A stretch of 8,000 nucleotides of DNA from Chloroflexota bacterium (GTDB lineage: Bacteria > Chloroflexota > Dehalococcoidia > Lucifugimonadales > JADFKI01). The translations under genes and the position numbers were made by a program. Numbering within the stretch: the stretch's first letter is position 1; the number at the start of each line of letters is the position of its first letter. Location of the stretch: the NCBI GenBank assembly GCA_009838595.1, contig VXRI01000031.1, positions 1 to 8,000 of the forward strand. Reading direction: 5' to 3'. Of this stretch, positions 1 to 5,071 are shown one piece after another. Below the pieces are notes generated by a model. The model had not been told where the DNA came from. It searched no databases and saw only the letters and a list, made by a program, of their open reading frames with translations.

Positions 1-855
1 GCCCTGCATGGCGGAGACCGCGGCGGCGGCTTCCTGCCGCATGTCGTCTAGGGTGAAGCCGACGCCGTTAAGCGCATCCTCGCGGCCTGGTGAGTAAATT
101 GACGAAATGACCACGAACGGCGTGTCCGGATGTTTTTCACGCACGATTTGCACGAAACCGATGATTGCCGACTGGAAGGTGCGCGGGCTAAGGCTGTCCG
201 AGCCGTAGATGTTGATGCCAACCTTCATCGACAGGAAATCCGCCGGCAGGTCGCGCATCATACGGGCGACCATCGGCTCTAAGTGGCAGTTGCCGCCGTA
301 GCCCAAGCAGGTCAAGTTCAAGCCGTGCTTTCGCGCCGCAAACGCGGGCCAAGTGGTGCTGGGACTACCCGCCGCGCGGCAATGTGTGATGGAGCTGCCG
401 TATGTTACCCACTTTGGTCGCATATCATCATACGGGCGGATACTCGCGCCGTCGGATATTGTGAGTGAGCGCAGCTTAAACTCAGCGTGCTGCGGCAGCC
501 AAAGTTCAAGAAGTTTGTTGCCTACCGGCAAGCCATCGAATCGGAACTCAGATTGACCCGCCATCTCGCAGCTGCCAACGAACTCACCGTCGCAGTACAA
601 ATCGATGCCAATGAACTCGCCTTCAGGATCAGCAGGCTGTGGCACGACATTCCCCACGACGATTTCCGTATCGCTATGAAACGCGAGGCGCACGCCCGCA
701 GGCATCGCCGCACGCTCTCGCAGCGCGTCCGCCGGGAACAACGCAAGCTCGTCATGCGGCAAGCGCCACGGCATACGCCAGTCGTCCGTGTCATCAAAGG
801 ATATTGCGCCGTGCCAACCCAGCCGTGCGTCGTCCGGACGAAGTTGCTGCATCAT
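1..855 (-). CDS. SGNH/GDSL-type esterase, 3' part beyond the window edge
   Basis: Reading the minus strand from the ATG at 855 gives 285 codons without a stop, running off the left edge, so the C-terminus is missing. The N-terminal part (about residues 1-140) resembles the small beta-rich domain found before SGNH hydrolases, with a GIDLY motif at 83-87 that matches the family's GxDLY signature. The hydrolase domain starts with YGSSIT at 152-157 (block I; Ser155 is the expected nucleophile). It continues with GYGGN at 185-189 (block II) and GINIYG at 213-218 (block III). The block V Asp/His pair would lie outside the window. Such enzymes hydrolyse carboxyl esters, often on carbohydrates; the substrate is not visible. 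There is no signal peptide, so a cytoplasmic location is likely. Start choice: AGGAG at 866-870 lies 10 bases before ATG 855; a second ATG follows directly at 852, and an in-frame stop lies upstream at 880-882. Confidence 0.85.
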   Translation of the reverse strand, partial: MMQQLRPDDARLGWHGAISFDDTDDWRMPWRLPHDELALFPADALRERAAMPAGVRLAFHSDTEIVVGNVVPQPADPEGEFIGIDLYCDGEFVGSCEMAGQSEFRFDGLPVGNKLLELWLPQHAEFKLRSLTISDGASIRPYDDMRPKWVTYGSSITHCRAAGSPSTTWPAFAARKHGLNLTCLGYGGNCHLEPMVARMMRDLPADFLSMKVGINIYGSDSLSPRTFQSAIIGFVQIVREKHPDTPFVVISSIYSPGREDALNGVGFTLDDMRQEAAAAVSAMQG

Positions 856-914
856 TTTGCGCGTACTCCTGTAGTTACTTCAAGTACCAATTAACAGGAT
901 TTATGGAACAGGTA

Positions 915-953
915 GAATCATTCCTTCCCCCAATCAGAGGGAAGGAATGATTC
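915..953 (-). terminator. Perfect 15-bp hairpin between two minus-strand genes
   Basis: The arms 915-929 and 939-953 (GAATCATTCCTTCCC and its exact complement) enclose a 9-base loop. On the minus strand the hairpin begins 14 bases after the stop codon of the alpha/beta hydrolase, the usual place for an intrinsic terminator. No U-tract follows on either strand, so termination is inferred from position and stem strength only. It could instead protect the mRNA 3' end or be a small repeat element. Confidence 0.5.
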
Positions 954-966
954 AGAATGGTTGCGC

Positions 967-1710
967 TTACGGCTGATTGCGGTTTAGGAAGGCGCGGACC
1001 TGCGCTATCGCCTGCGCTTTCGAGGCTTTGTCTTCCTTCCATGGGTAGGCGGTGCATTCGGCGTTCGGCGCGAGCGCGACCATCGCCATTGCGGGTTCAA
1101 GAGCATGCGACGGCGTGTCGTCGGGCATCACCAGCAGCGGCGTCTCGCAGGTAGCCGCGAACTCGCGCGATACGGTGTACATAAAGTCCGGCTGGATGCG
1201 GTACAGGTTGTGCAGGTACTGATGGACAATTTCCATCGTTACATCGTCGCGGTTGGCGCACAGCTCGGGTCCCCAGAGGTCGTGCCCTGAGTCGTACATA
1301 GCATCAGGCGTTACAGTGGAATGACCGACCGGCTGGCATAGCACAGCGGCGGCAATGCGTTCCGGCGCGCGTTCGATGAGCTTCATGGCAAACGGTCCGC
1401 CAATGCAATAGCCCATGAATAAGAACTTGTCTATGCCGAGATGGTCCATCAGCCCGAACTGGTCGTCCGCGAAGGCGCCCCACGGGTCTTCGATCTGCAC
1501 CGGCCCGGTGGATTCGCCGCCATTCGCGTTGCGCTGGTCCATCGTGATACAGCGGAAGCCGTCCTTGAACTCCTCCATCGCGTTGAACACCTGCCCAGGC
1601 CAGCCCGCGATTGTGGAGTTCAGCCCGCCGCCCGGCGTAACCAGTAGCGGGAATCCCGAACCAGCCTCTTCATAGTGGATAGTAACTTCGCCCTTAGTAT
1701 AAAACGGCAT
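967..1710 (-). CDS. Alpha/beta fold hydrolase with Cys in the nucleophile elbow
   Basis: A 247-residue protein with a typical alpha/beta hydrolase layout. It has an oxyanion-type loop TPGGG at 25-29, MDQRNANGGES at 57-67 resembling the DQRGxGxS strand of fold-1 hydrolases, and the elbow GYCIGG at 100-105. The elbow carries Cys102 where most members have Ser; dienelactone hydrolases also use a GYCxGG elbow. A later PDDTPSH (196-202) offers an acid (Asp197/198) and His202. The C-terminal helix region (YPWKED at 222-227) has no histidine at the position where fold-1 enzymes usually carry the catalytic one. I recall other uncharacterised hydrolases with the same GxCIGGPF and D-x-P-x-H pattern, so this looks like a distinct subfamily. 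No signal peptide. Start: ATG 1710 has GGGAG seven bases upstream; an in-frame TTG at 1734 would lengthen the protein by 8 residues but ignores this site. Confidence 0.85.
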   Translation of the reverse strand: MPFYTKGEVTIHYEEAGSGFPLLVTPGGGLNSTIAGWPGQVFNAMEEFKDGFRCITMDQRNANGGESTGPVQIEDPWGAFADDQFGLMDHLGIDKFLFMGYCIGGPFAMKLIERAPERIAAAVLCQPVGHSTVTPDAMYDSGHDLWGPELCANRDDVTMEIVHQYLHNLYRIQPDFMYTVSREFAATCETPLLVMPDDTPSHALEPAMAMVALAPNAECTAYPWKEDKASKAQAIAQVRAFLNRNQP

Positions 1711-1761
1711 TTGCTCGCTCCCTATTACTCTCAATTACTTTCAGTGTCGAAACTAATGGCA

Positions 1762-1789
1762 ATTGTATCCTGACAACAGGGCATGTCAA
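1762..1789 (-). promoter_or_regulatory. Sigma-70 promoter of the alpha/beta hydrolase gene
   Basis: On the minus strand TTGACA (1789-1784, perfect -35) is followed after 16 bases by TACAAT (1767-1762, 5 of 6 of the -10 consensus). This predicts a start near 1755 and a leader of about 45 bases to the ATG at 1710. The spacer contains a small dyad, CCTG-TTGT-CAGG (1780-1769), which could bind a repressor, but it is too short to be sure. The promoter separates the hydrolase from the tRNA cluster upstream. Confidence 0.65.
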
Positions 1790-1835
1790 GTTAAAGCACG
1801 ACAAGTGAGACTGTAAGGGCAACGGAAGTGGGAAA

Positions 1836-1912
1836 TGGTGGGCGATAGAGGACTCGAACCTCTGACCTCTTGCGTGTAAAGCAAGCGCTCTAACCATCTG
1901 AGCTAATCGCCC
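1836..1912 (-). tRNA. trnV: tRNA-Val (anticodon TAC)
   Basis: The acceptor stem GGGCGAT pairs perfectly with ATCGCCC. The anticodon stem CTTGC/GCAAG encloses TTTACAC, giving anticodon TAC, which reads GUA and, with U34 modification, other Val codons. The T arm AGAGG/CCTCT with TTCGAGT is perfect. Discriminator A is at 1839 and CCA is encoded at 1838-1836. It is the last gene of the four-tRNA cluster and nearly identical to the Val(CAC) gene at 2221-2297. Confidence 0.97.
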
Positions 1913-1977
1913 ATGCGGTACGCGCCATCGAGACGCGGCAGCGTGTATGCAGTACGGAACTGCGATAAGGAAGGGAG

Positions 1978-2054
1978 TGGCGCGCTTGGCGGGACTCGAA
2001 CCCACGGCCTCAGCCTCCGCAGGGCTGCGCTCTATCCAACTGAGCTACAAGCGC
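1978..2054 (-). tRNA. trnR: tRNA-Arg (anticodon GCG)
   Basis: The acceptor stem GCGCTTG/CAAGCGC, anticodon stem CAGCC/GGCTG with loop CTGCGGA, and T arm GTGGG/CCCGC with TTCGAGT are all well formed. The discriminator is G (1981) and CCA is encoded at 1980-1978. The anticodon reads GCG, decoding CGC and by wobble CGU. Most bacteria decode these codons with an A34 tRNA (ACG) that TadA edits to inosine, so G34 is unusual. G37 after the anticodon fits the m1G37 expected of CGN-reading Arg tRNAs. Confidence 0.95.
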
Positions 2055-2095
2055 TTGAAGTAGGGACTCCTGCTGGCGAATGCGGAACTTGGTTC

Positions 2096-2181
2096 TGGTG
2101 CCGAAGGAGGGATTCGAACCCACACATCCGTAAGGATACTACGTCCTGAACGTAGCGCGTCTTCCGTTCCGCCACTTCGGC
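2096..2181 (-). tRNA. trnL: tRNA-Leu (anticodon CAG)
   Basis: A class II tRNA. The acceptor GCCGAAG/CTTCGGC is perfect, the anticodon stem CTACG/CGTAG encloses TTCAGGA (anticodon CAG, reading CUG), and the long variable arm forms ATCC-TTAC-GGAT. Discriminator A is at 2099 and CCA is encoded at 2098-2096. The T stem GTGGG/CCCTC has a T-T mismatch at its second pair (50:64), also seen in the Arg(CCG) gene at 7458-7532. Confidence 0.97.
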
Positions 2182-2198
2182 ACGCTGCTGACATTTCG

Positions 2199-2223
2199 CC
2201 ATCTGGTCATCTGCGCCAGATGG
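2199..2223 (-). repeat. 8-bp hairpin containing the CCA end of tRNA-Val(CAC)
   Basis: CCATCTGG (2199-2206) and CCAGATGG (2216-2223) are perfect complements with a 9-base loop. The transcript's 5' arm starts with the encoded CCA tail of the Val tRNA, so the tail would be base-paired in the precursor. It may guide RNase processing between the Val and Leu units. The function is an inference. Confidence 0.45.
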
Positions 2224-2297
2224 TGGGCGATCCAGGACTCGAACCTGGGACCTCTTGCGTGTGAAGCAAGCGCTCTAACCATCTGAGCTAACCGCCC
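2221..2297 (-). tRNA. trnV: tRNA-Val (anticodon CAC)
   Basis: First gene of the cluster. Acceptor GGGCGGT/ATCGCCC has one G-T wobble. The anticodon stem CTTGC/GCAAG encloses TTCACAC (anticodon CAC, reading GUG). The T arm is CCAGG/CCTGG with TTCGAGT. Discriminator A is at 2224 and CCA is encoded at 2223-2221. Apart from acceptor position 6, base 34 and the T-stem pairs, it equals the Val(TAC) gene 400 bases downstream, so the two look like paralogous copies. Confidence 0.97.
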
Positions 2298-2340
2298 TGG
2301 AAATACGCCGCGCATCATCACCAGTCAAGCGAACCACTGA

Positions 2341-2369
2341 ATTATAGCAGATTATCGACCGAGAGAGAA
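2341..2369 (-). promoter_or_regulatory. Extended -10 promoter of the tRNA cluster
   Basis: On the minus strand CTGC is followed by TATAAT (2346-2341), a perfect -10 box with the TGn extension. The base run 17 positions upstream (TTCTCT, 2369-2364) is a poor -35. The predicted start near 2334 gives a leader of about 37 bases before the Val(CAC) gene. The same CTGCTATA core precedes the tRNA-Arg gene at the right end, supporting a tRNA promoter. Confidence 0.6.
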
Positions 2370-2461
2370 TAGTGCCGCCGATGCGTAACCGTCCCAAGGA
2401 CGCTGTGGGATTTTGTATAGAGTCTGCGAGTGCGCGTTCTCATAAATACGGTTATGACGCG

Positions 2462-2774
2462 CTATGCGTTCACCAACTCGCCTACGGACAGACCGTCCTC
2501 ACCACTCCATACCCATTGAGTCAACCGCAAGCAGTTGAGCATCGCCGCAACACTTTTGCATCCCTTTACCGTCTTGTATCTTATCTCCGTTTTTACGAGG
2601 ATATGCCTTACTCCTTCCTATCATTCGCTCCGTGCAGTTATTCATCAACGGTAGCCCTATTACCCATTTGTGCCTCGTCAGACTCTTTCGCCTATTGCTC
2701 AACTCCACCAACCATACAGTCCGCCTCAGAAGCGGGGCTCCCCGACATTCGCTTAACGGTAAATTTTTGGGCAT
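2462..2774 (-). pseudogene. Decayed transposase, C-terminal remnant with a frameshift
   Basis: One minus-strand frame (from about 2735, open up to 2774) reads ...LPLMNNCTERMIGRSK. A second frame resumes with IRYKTVKGCKS, then LTQWVWSGEDGL, and stops at TAG 2464-2462. Together they follow the C-terminal pattern of a DDE transposase: NNxxER (carrying the last catalytic acid), then KxRYKTxxGxKS and LTQWxW. The two frames join if about 22 bases (2585-2606) are treated as an insertion. The N-terminal catalytic domain is absent, and the upstream end abuts the stop codon of the broken lipoprotein gene (2753). No terminal inverted repeats are evident. The exact IS family is not certain; IS66-type transposases have a comparable NNxxER motif. 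The gene is certainly non-functional. Confidence 0.65.
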
Positions 2775-3215
2775 TCAGGGCGCGCGATGATCTGCTCCAT
2801 CACGGAGCTATCGTTCAACGCCGCGTCAAGTATGGCATTCCCCCCTTCCGTCCCGTAGTAAGACTTGGCTCCATCTCTGAGAGTGCCGTCTCGGTTTAGG
2901 TGAACATGCGCTCCGGAACGCAGGTCCGTCAATATGATCGGCGCCACCCATTCGGCCGGAGATGGAACTATCTCGCAAGGGGGTAGATACCGTACATGCA
3001 GGTAGCCGTCGATTACTTTCGACAACTCCATACTGGGAGTAGGTGCGTAGGCAGTTGGAGGTGCCGGAGGCAGTTGGAGGTGCCGGAGGAAGCGACGTAG
3101 CCGGGGGTATTGGCGCGGGAGCGGGCTGTGTTTCATATCCCGGCTGGCATCCTGTCAGCATTTGAGCAATCAGCAGAAGCACACAGGCAGCCACCTTTGC
3201 TTTATACCTTCCCAT
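2753..3215 (-). pseudogene. Small lipoprotein gene, frameshifted by a 19-bp duplication
   Basis: ATG 3215 (AAGGA eight bases upstream) opens a lipoprotein signal peptide: MGRYKAK, a hydrophobic run of about 14 residues ending in QMLTGC (lipobox LTGC), then a Pro/Ala-rich spacer. The frame goes wrong at a tandem duplication of 19 bases and runs on as nonsense to 2826. If one copy is removed, the spacer continues as PPAPPTAYAPTPSMELSK into a frame open to TAA 2755-2753. This gives a 147-residue protein: signal peptide, spacer to about residue 55, and a mature domain of about 90 residues (motifs GAHVHLNRDGTLRDG, SYYGTEGGN and a C-terminal RPECPKIYR). I do not recognise the mature domain. The ancestral product would be anchored at the outer face of the membrane. 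It could be a true pseudogene, a phase-variable gene, or a sequencing artefact. Confidence 0.75.
3049..3089. repeat. 19-bp tandem duplication (2.2 copies)
   Basis: The unit gcagttggaggtgccggag occurs at 3051-3069 and again, identical, at 3070-3088; period-19 identity extends over 3049-3089. Because 19 is not a multiple of three, the extra copy shifts the reading frame of the lipoprotein gene by exactly the amount needed to explain its break. Confidence 0.95.
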
Positions 3216-3261
3216 AGTAGAAATCCTTACGATAGATCCCCTACAGATACTCTTACCCCTT

Positions 3262-3290
3262 ATTCGAGTCATTCTCAATTCGACTCATTC
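3262..3290. repeat. Two 13-base direct repeats upstream of the lipoprotein gene
   Basis: ATTCGAGTCATTC (3262-3274) and ATTCGACTCATTC (3278-3290) differ at one base and are spaced 16 apart. They lie 47-75 bases upstream of the lipoprotein start, where an activator or repressor could bind. A weak -35 (TTGAGA, minus strand, 3278-3273) overlaps them. Confidence 0.4.
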
Positions 3291-3531
3291 CCATACTTCA
3301 ACTCCACCTTAAGCCGTACTCGACCTCTCCCAGTGGTGTTGTAATCGGCAATCGACATTATCACGAAATTTTCGAGTGTCCCTTCTACCAAGTCCGCCTT
3401 ATTTTGGCACGAATATAATAGGTAGGTTAGATTCAGGGGCATTTTACAATGAGGATGTCGCAGAATATGCTCGCAAGAAAGTTACAGAAGAGACAGTTGG
3501 AATGGAATCGCCTAGGGTGAGTTGACATTTG

Positions 3532-3636
3532 CGTCATTCCCGTGAAAATCCAGTGCCTTGAAATTGACCGATTCCGCGTCTTTTCACCGTCCGAATGATA
3601 CTGGTTTTCCGCCTGCCCGTTTTTCCCGGGCAGGAA
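3532..3636. repeat. Degenerate inverted-repeat element with hairpin
   Basis: The left end GTCATTCCCGTGAAAATCCAGT and the right end, read on the minus strand, (CGGAAAACCAGT) are imperfect complements. The right side also holds a perfect 8-bp hairpin, CCTGCCCG/CGGGCAGG (3612-3619 and 3627-3634), with a T-rich loop. The sequence resembles the GTCATTCCCGCGAAAGCGGG interspersed repeats known from many environmental bacteria, in a decayed copy. The assignment rests on recollection of that motif. Confidence 0.4.
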
Positions 3637-3743
3637 TATCGAAATGCCAACAAAACCTGGTTTCAAGTTGAGATGTTGTTTCGCCGTATGCTGTATGATA
3701 CGCAATACTAGAATCACAAAATTTGCAACCACACAGCGGCAAC

Positions 3744-3749
3744 AGGAGG
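3744..3749 (+). promoter_or_regulatory. Strong ribosome binding site deciding a TTG start
   Basis: AGGAGG lies eight bases before TTG 3758. The upstream in-frame ATG at 3644 has no such site and would add a 38-residue Cys/Arg/Lys-rich stretch unlike the family's N-terminus. Confidence 0.85.
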
Positions 3750-3757
3750 AATCTCAC

Positions 3758-4966
3758 TTGGCTAACTTGCGATTCGGCGCTTTTTTGGCGCCACATCATC
3801 CCATCGGCGAAAACCCTACGCTTCAGTTTCAAAGCACCCTTGAGCTGGTCGATCTGCTTGACCATCTTGGCTACGATGAGTTCTGGTGCGGCGAGCATCA
3901 CTCTACGGGCTGGGAGATAATCGCATCCCCTGAGATGTTCCTCGCGGCGGCGGCGGAGCGTACACAGCGCATAAAGCTCGGCACGGGCGTTGTTTCGCTG
4001 CCGTATCATCATCCCTTCATGGTGGCGCAGCGCATGGTGCAACTCGACCACCAGTCGCGCGGGCGCGTCATATTCGGGTCGGGACCTGGCGCGCTCCCAT
4101 CAGACGCCCACACGCTCGGCATAGATCCCATGCTGCTGCGTGACAGGCAGGACGAAGCCATGGGCATCATTCGCCGCCTCTTCGAGTCAGACGAGCGTTT
4201 CAGCTACGAATCCGAGTGGTTCAAGCTGCGAGATGCCAAGTTGCAACTCAAGCCCTTGCAAAAAGATATGGAGTTCGCCGTAGCGTCAATCGTCAGCCCG
4301 TCCGGTATGACGCTTGCGGGCAAGCACCGCGCCGGAGTGCTCTCAATCGGTTCGCTGACCCAGGACGGCATCAGGGCGCTACCCTTGCAGTGGAGCTTTG
4401 CGGAAGAGTCCGCCGCTAAGCACGGCAACACGGTTGACCGCAAGAATTGGCGTATCGTGCTAAACTGGCACATCGCCGAAACGCGCAAGGAAGCGCGCGA
4501 ACAGGCAAAGCACGGCTTGATGCGGCACAACAACGAATACACCATTGGTACGCTTGCCGGCGGCGTAGGCACAATCTACGATACTCCTGATGAAGCCGTG
4601 GACGGCGTCGCCTTCTCCGAACTTAGCACCGCGGTCATTGGCACGCCCGACGACCTCGTCGCCAGAATACGCGAAATGATGGAGATTACGGGCGGCTTTG
4701 GCTGCGTCATCGGGTTCGTCCATGACTGGGCGAACCGCGAGAACACGCGCCGAAGCTGGGACATGGTTGCTCGCTATGTCATCCCGCAGGTCAACGGCTT
4801 GCTGGACGACTACTTCGAGTCTCACAGGTTCGTAACCGATAACCGCGAGTATTGGGACAGGGCAGGCCAAGCCATCAGGACCAAGATTGACGAGAACACG
4901 CGCGCCGCAGAGGCGTTAGCCGTCGACGAAGCCGCAGGCAGAGAGGAGCGGCTGACCGCGCGCTAG
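3758..4966 (+). CDS. LLM-class flavin-dependent monooxygenase
   Basis: A 402-residue member of the luciferase-like (bacterial luciferase/limonene monooxygenase type) TIM-barrel family. These enzymes use reduced FMN and O2, usually from a separate NADH:flavin reductase, to oxygenate an organic substrate. Visible marks are LRFGAFLAPHHP at the first strand, EFWCGEHHS at 41-49 with the EHH flavin/substrate pocket motif, GTGVVSLPYHHPF at 75-87, GRVIFGSGPGALPSDA at 102-117, and QDEAM at 131-135. The length and the HHP-GENP beginning fit the limonene-1,2-monooxygenase-like subgroup better than alkanesulfonate monooxygenases, but the substrate cannot be read from the sequence. There is a polar, Ala/Glu-rich C-terminal tail. 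No signal peptide, so it is cytoplasmic. It precedes the dihydropyrimidinase gene by 105 bases on the same strand; no flavin reductase is in view. Start TTG 3758 is chosen from the AGGAGG site. Confidence 0.9.
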   Translation: MANLRFGAFLAPHHPIGENPTLQFQSTLELVDLLDHLGYDEFWCGEHHSTGWEIIASPEMFLAAAAERTQRIKLGTGVVSLPYHHPFMVAQRMVQLDHQSRGRVIFGSGPGALPSDAHTLGIDPMLLRDRQDEAMGIIRRLFESDERFSYESEWFKLRDAKLQLKPLQKDMEFAVASIVSPSGMTLAGKHRAGVLSIGSLTQDGIRALPLQWSFAEESAAKHGNTVDRKNWRIVLNWHIAETRKEAREQAKHGLMRHNNEYTIGTLAGGVGTIYDTPDEAVDGVAFSELSTAVIGTPDDLVARIREMMEITGGFGCVIGFVHDWANRENTRRSWDMVARYVIPQVNGLLDDYFESHRFVTDNREYWDRAGQAIRTKIDENTRAAEALAVDEAAGREERLTAR

Positions 4967-4978
4967 GCGTGCCTAGCG
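4961..4978 (+). repeat. 8-bp hairpin spanning the monooxygenase stop codon
   Basis: CGCTAGGC (4961-4968) and GCCTAGCG (4971-4978) are perfect complements separated by two bases; a folded RNA would open the inner pair or two to form a loop. The TAG stop at 4964-4966 lies in the left arm. No T-tract follows, so it is not a classic terminator; partial attenuation or mRNA end protection is possible. Confidence 0.35.
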
Positions 4979-5007
4979 GCTTGAACGCTTGCAATATGGC
5001 GCGACTG

Positions 5008-5026
5008 ATTGGGTATCATACCCCAT
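5008..5026. promoter_or_regulatory. 13-bp dyad overlapping a -10-like box, possible operator
   Basis: GGGTAT-C-ATACCC (5011-5023) is a perfect dyad; with flanking AT/AT it extends over 19 bases with one mismatch. It contains TATCAT (5014-5019), a fair -10, with TTGCAA 19 bases upstream (4989-4994) as a poor -35. It sits 46 bases before the dihydropyrimidinase start, where a repressor could act on a separate promoter. Confidence 0.4.
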
Positions 5027-5071
5027 CAACAGGAAGAGACTTCAGGCGTCTTTGCGGAAACGGAGATGAAT

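Larger units (their letters stand above)
3216..3757. other. Intergenic region between divergent genes, no gene seen
   Basis: About 540 bases, visibly more AT-rich than the genes. It holds two 13-base direct repeats behind the lipoprotein gene (3262-3290), a degenerate inverted repeat with a hairpin (3532-3636), and the ribosome binding site of the monooxygenase. A perfect TATAAT lies at 3414-3419 on the plus strand without a matching -35 or nearby gene. No convincing promoter for the monooxygenase stands out. The closest candidate pairs TTGAGA (3668) with TATGAT (3694), but its 20-base spacer is too long. Confidence 0.6.

Noticed and set aside
487..894. Plus-strand frame of 135 codons, and the minus-strand frame at 522-797
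   Set aside because: Both are Arg/His-rich shadows of the SGNH esterase, whose motifs are clear in the third frame.
1836..2774. An integrated element or phage using the tRNA genes as attachment site
   Set aside because: No integrase, no repeated tRNA 3' end beyond the Val paralogue and no phage genes are visible; only a transposase remnant is present.
2372..2899. Plus-strand open frame of 175 codons
   Set aside because: It lies opposite the transposase remnant and the end of the lipoprotein gene, has no ribosome binding site, and its composition (Ser/Tyr/Pro/Cys rich without pattern) is not protein-like.
3049..3089. CRISPR-like repeat
   Set aside because: The two units are adjacent without spacers and lie inside a coding sequence; no other array or cas gene is present.
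3404..3424. TGGCAC followed by TATAAT, resembling a sigma-54 or sigma-70 promoter
   Set aside because: The sigma-54 -12 element lacks the required GC, the sigma-70 -10 has no -35 at a proper distance, and no gene begins nearby.
3450..3521. 23-codon open frame starting MRMSQNML
   Set aside because: It has no ribosome binding site, no neighbour context and no sign of conservation that could be judged here.
3644..3757. N-terminal extension of the monooxygenase from ATG 3644
   Set aside because: The extra residues are unlike the family start, while TTG 3758 has an AGGAGG site at the right distance.
5009..5071. N-terminal extension of the amidohydrolase from TTG 5009
   Set aside because: It crosses the GGGTATCATACCC dyad and has no ribosome binding site; the family begins close to the ATG at 5072.
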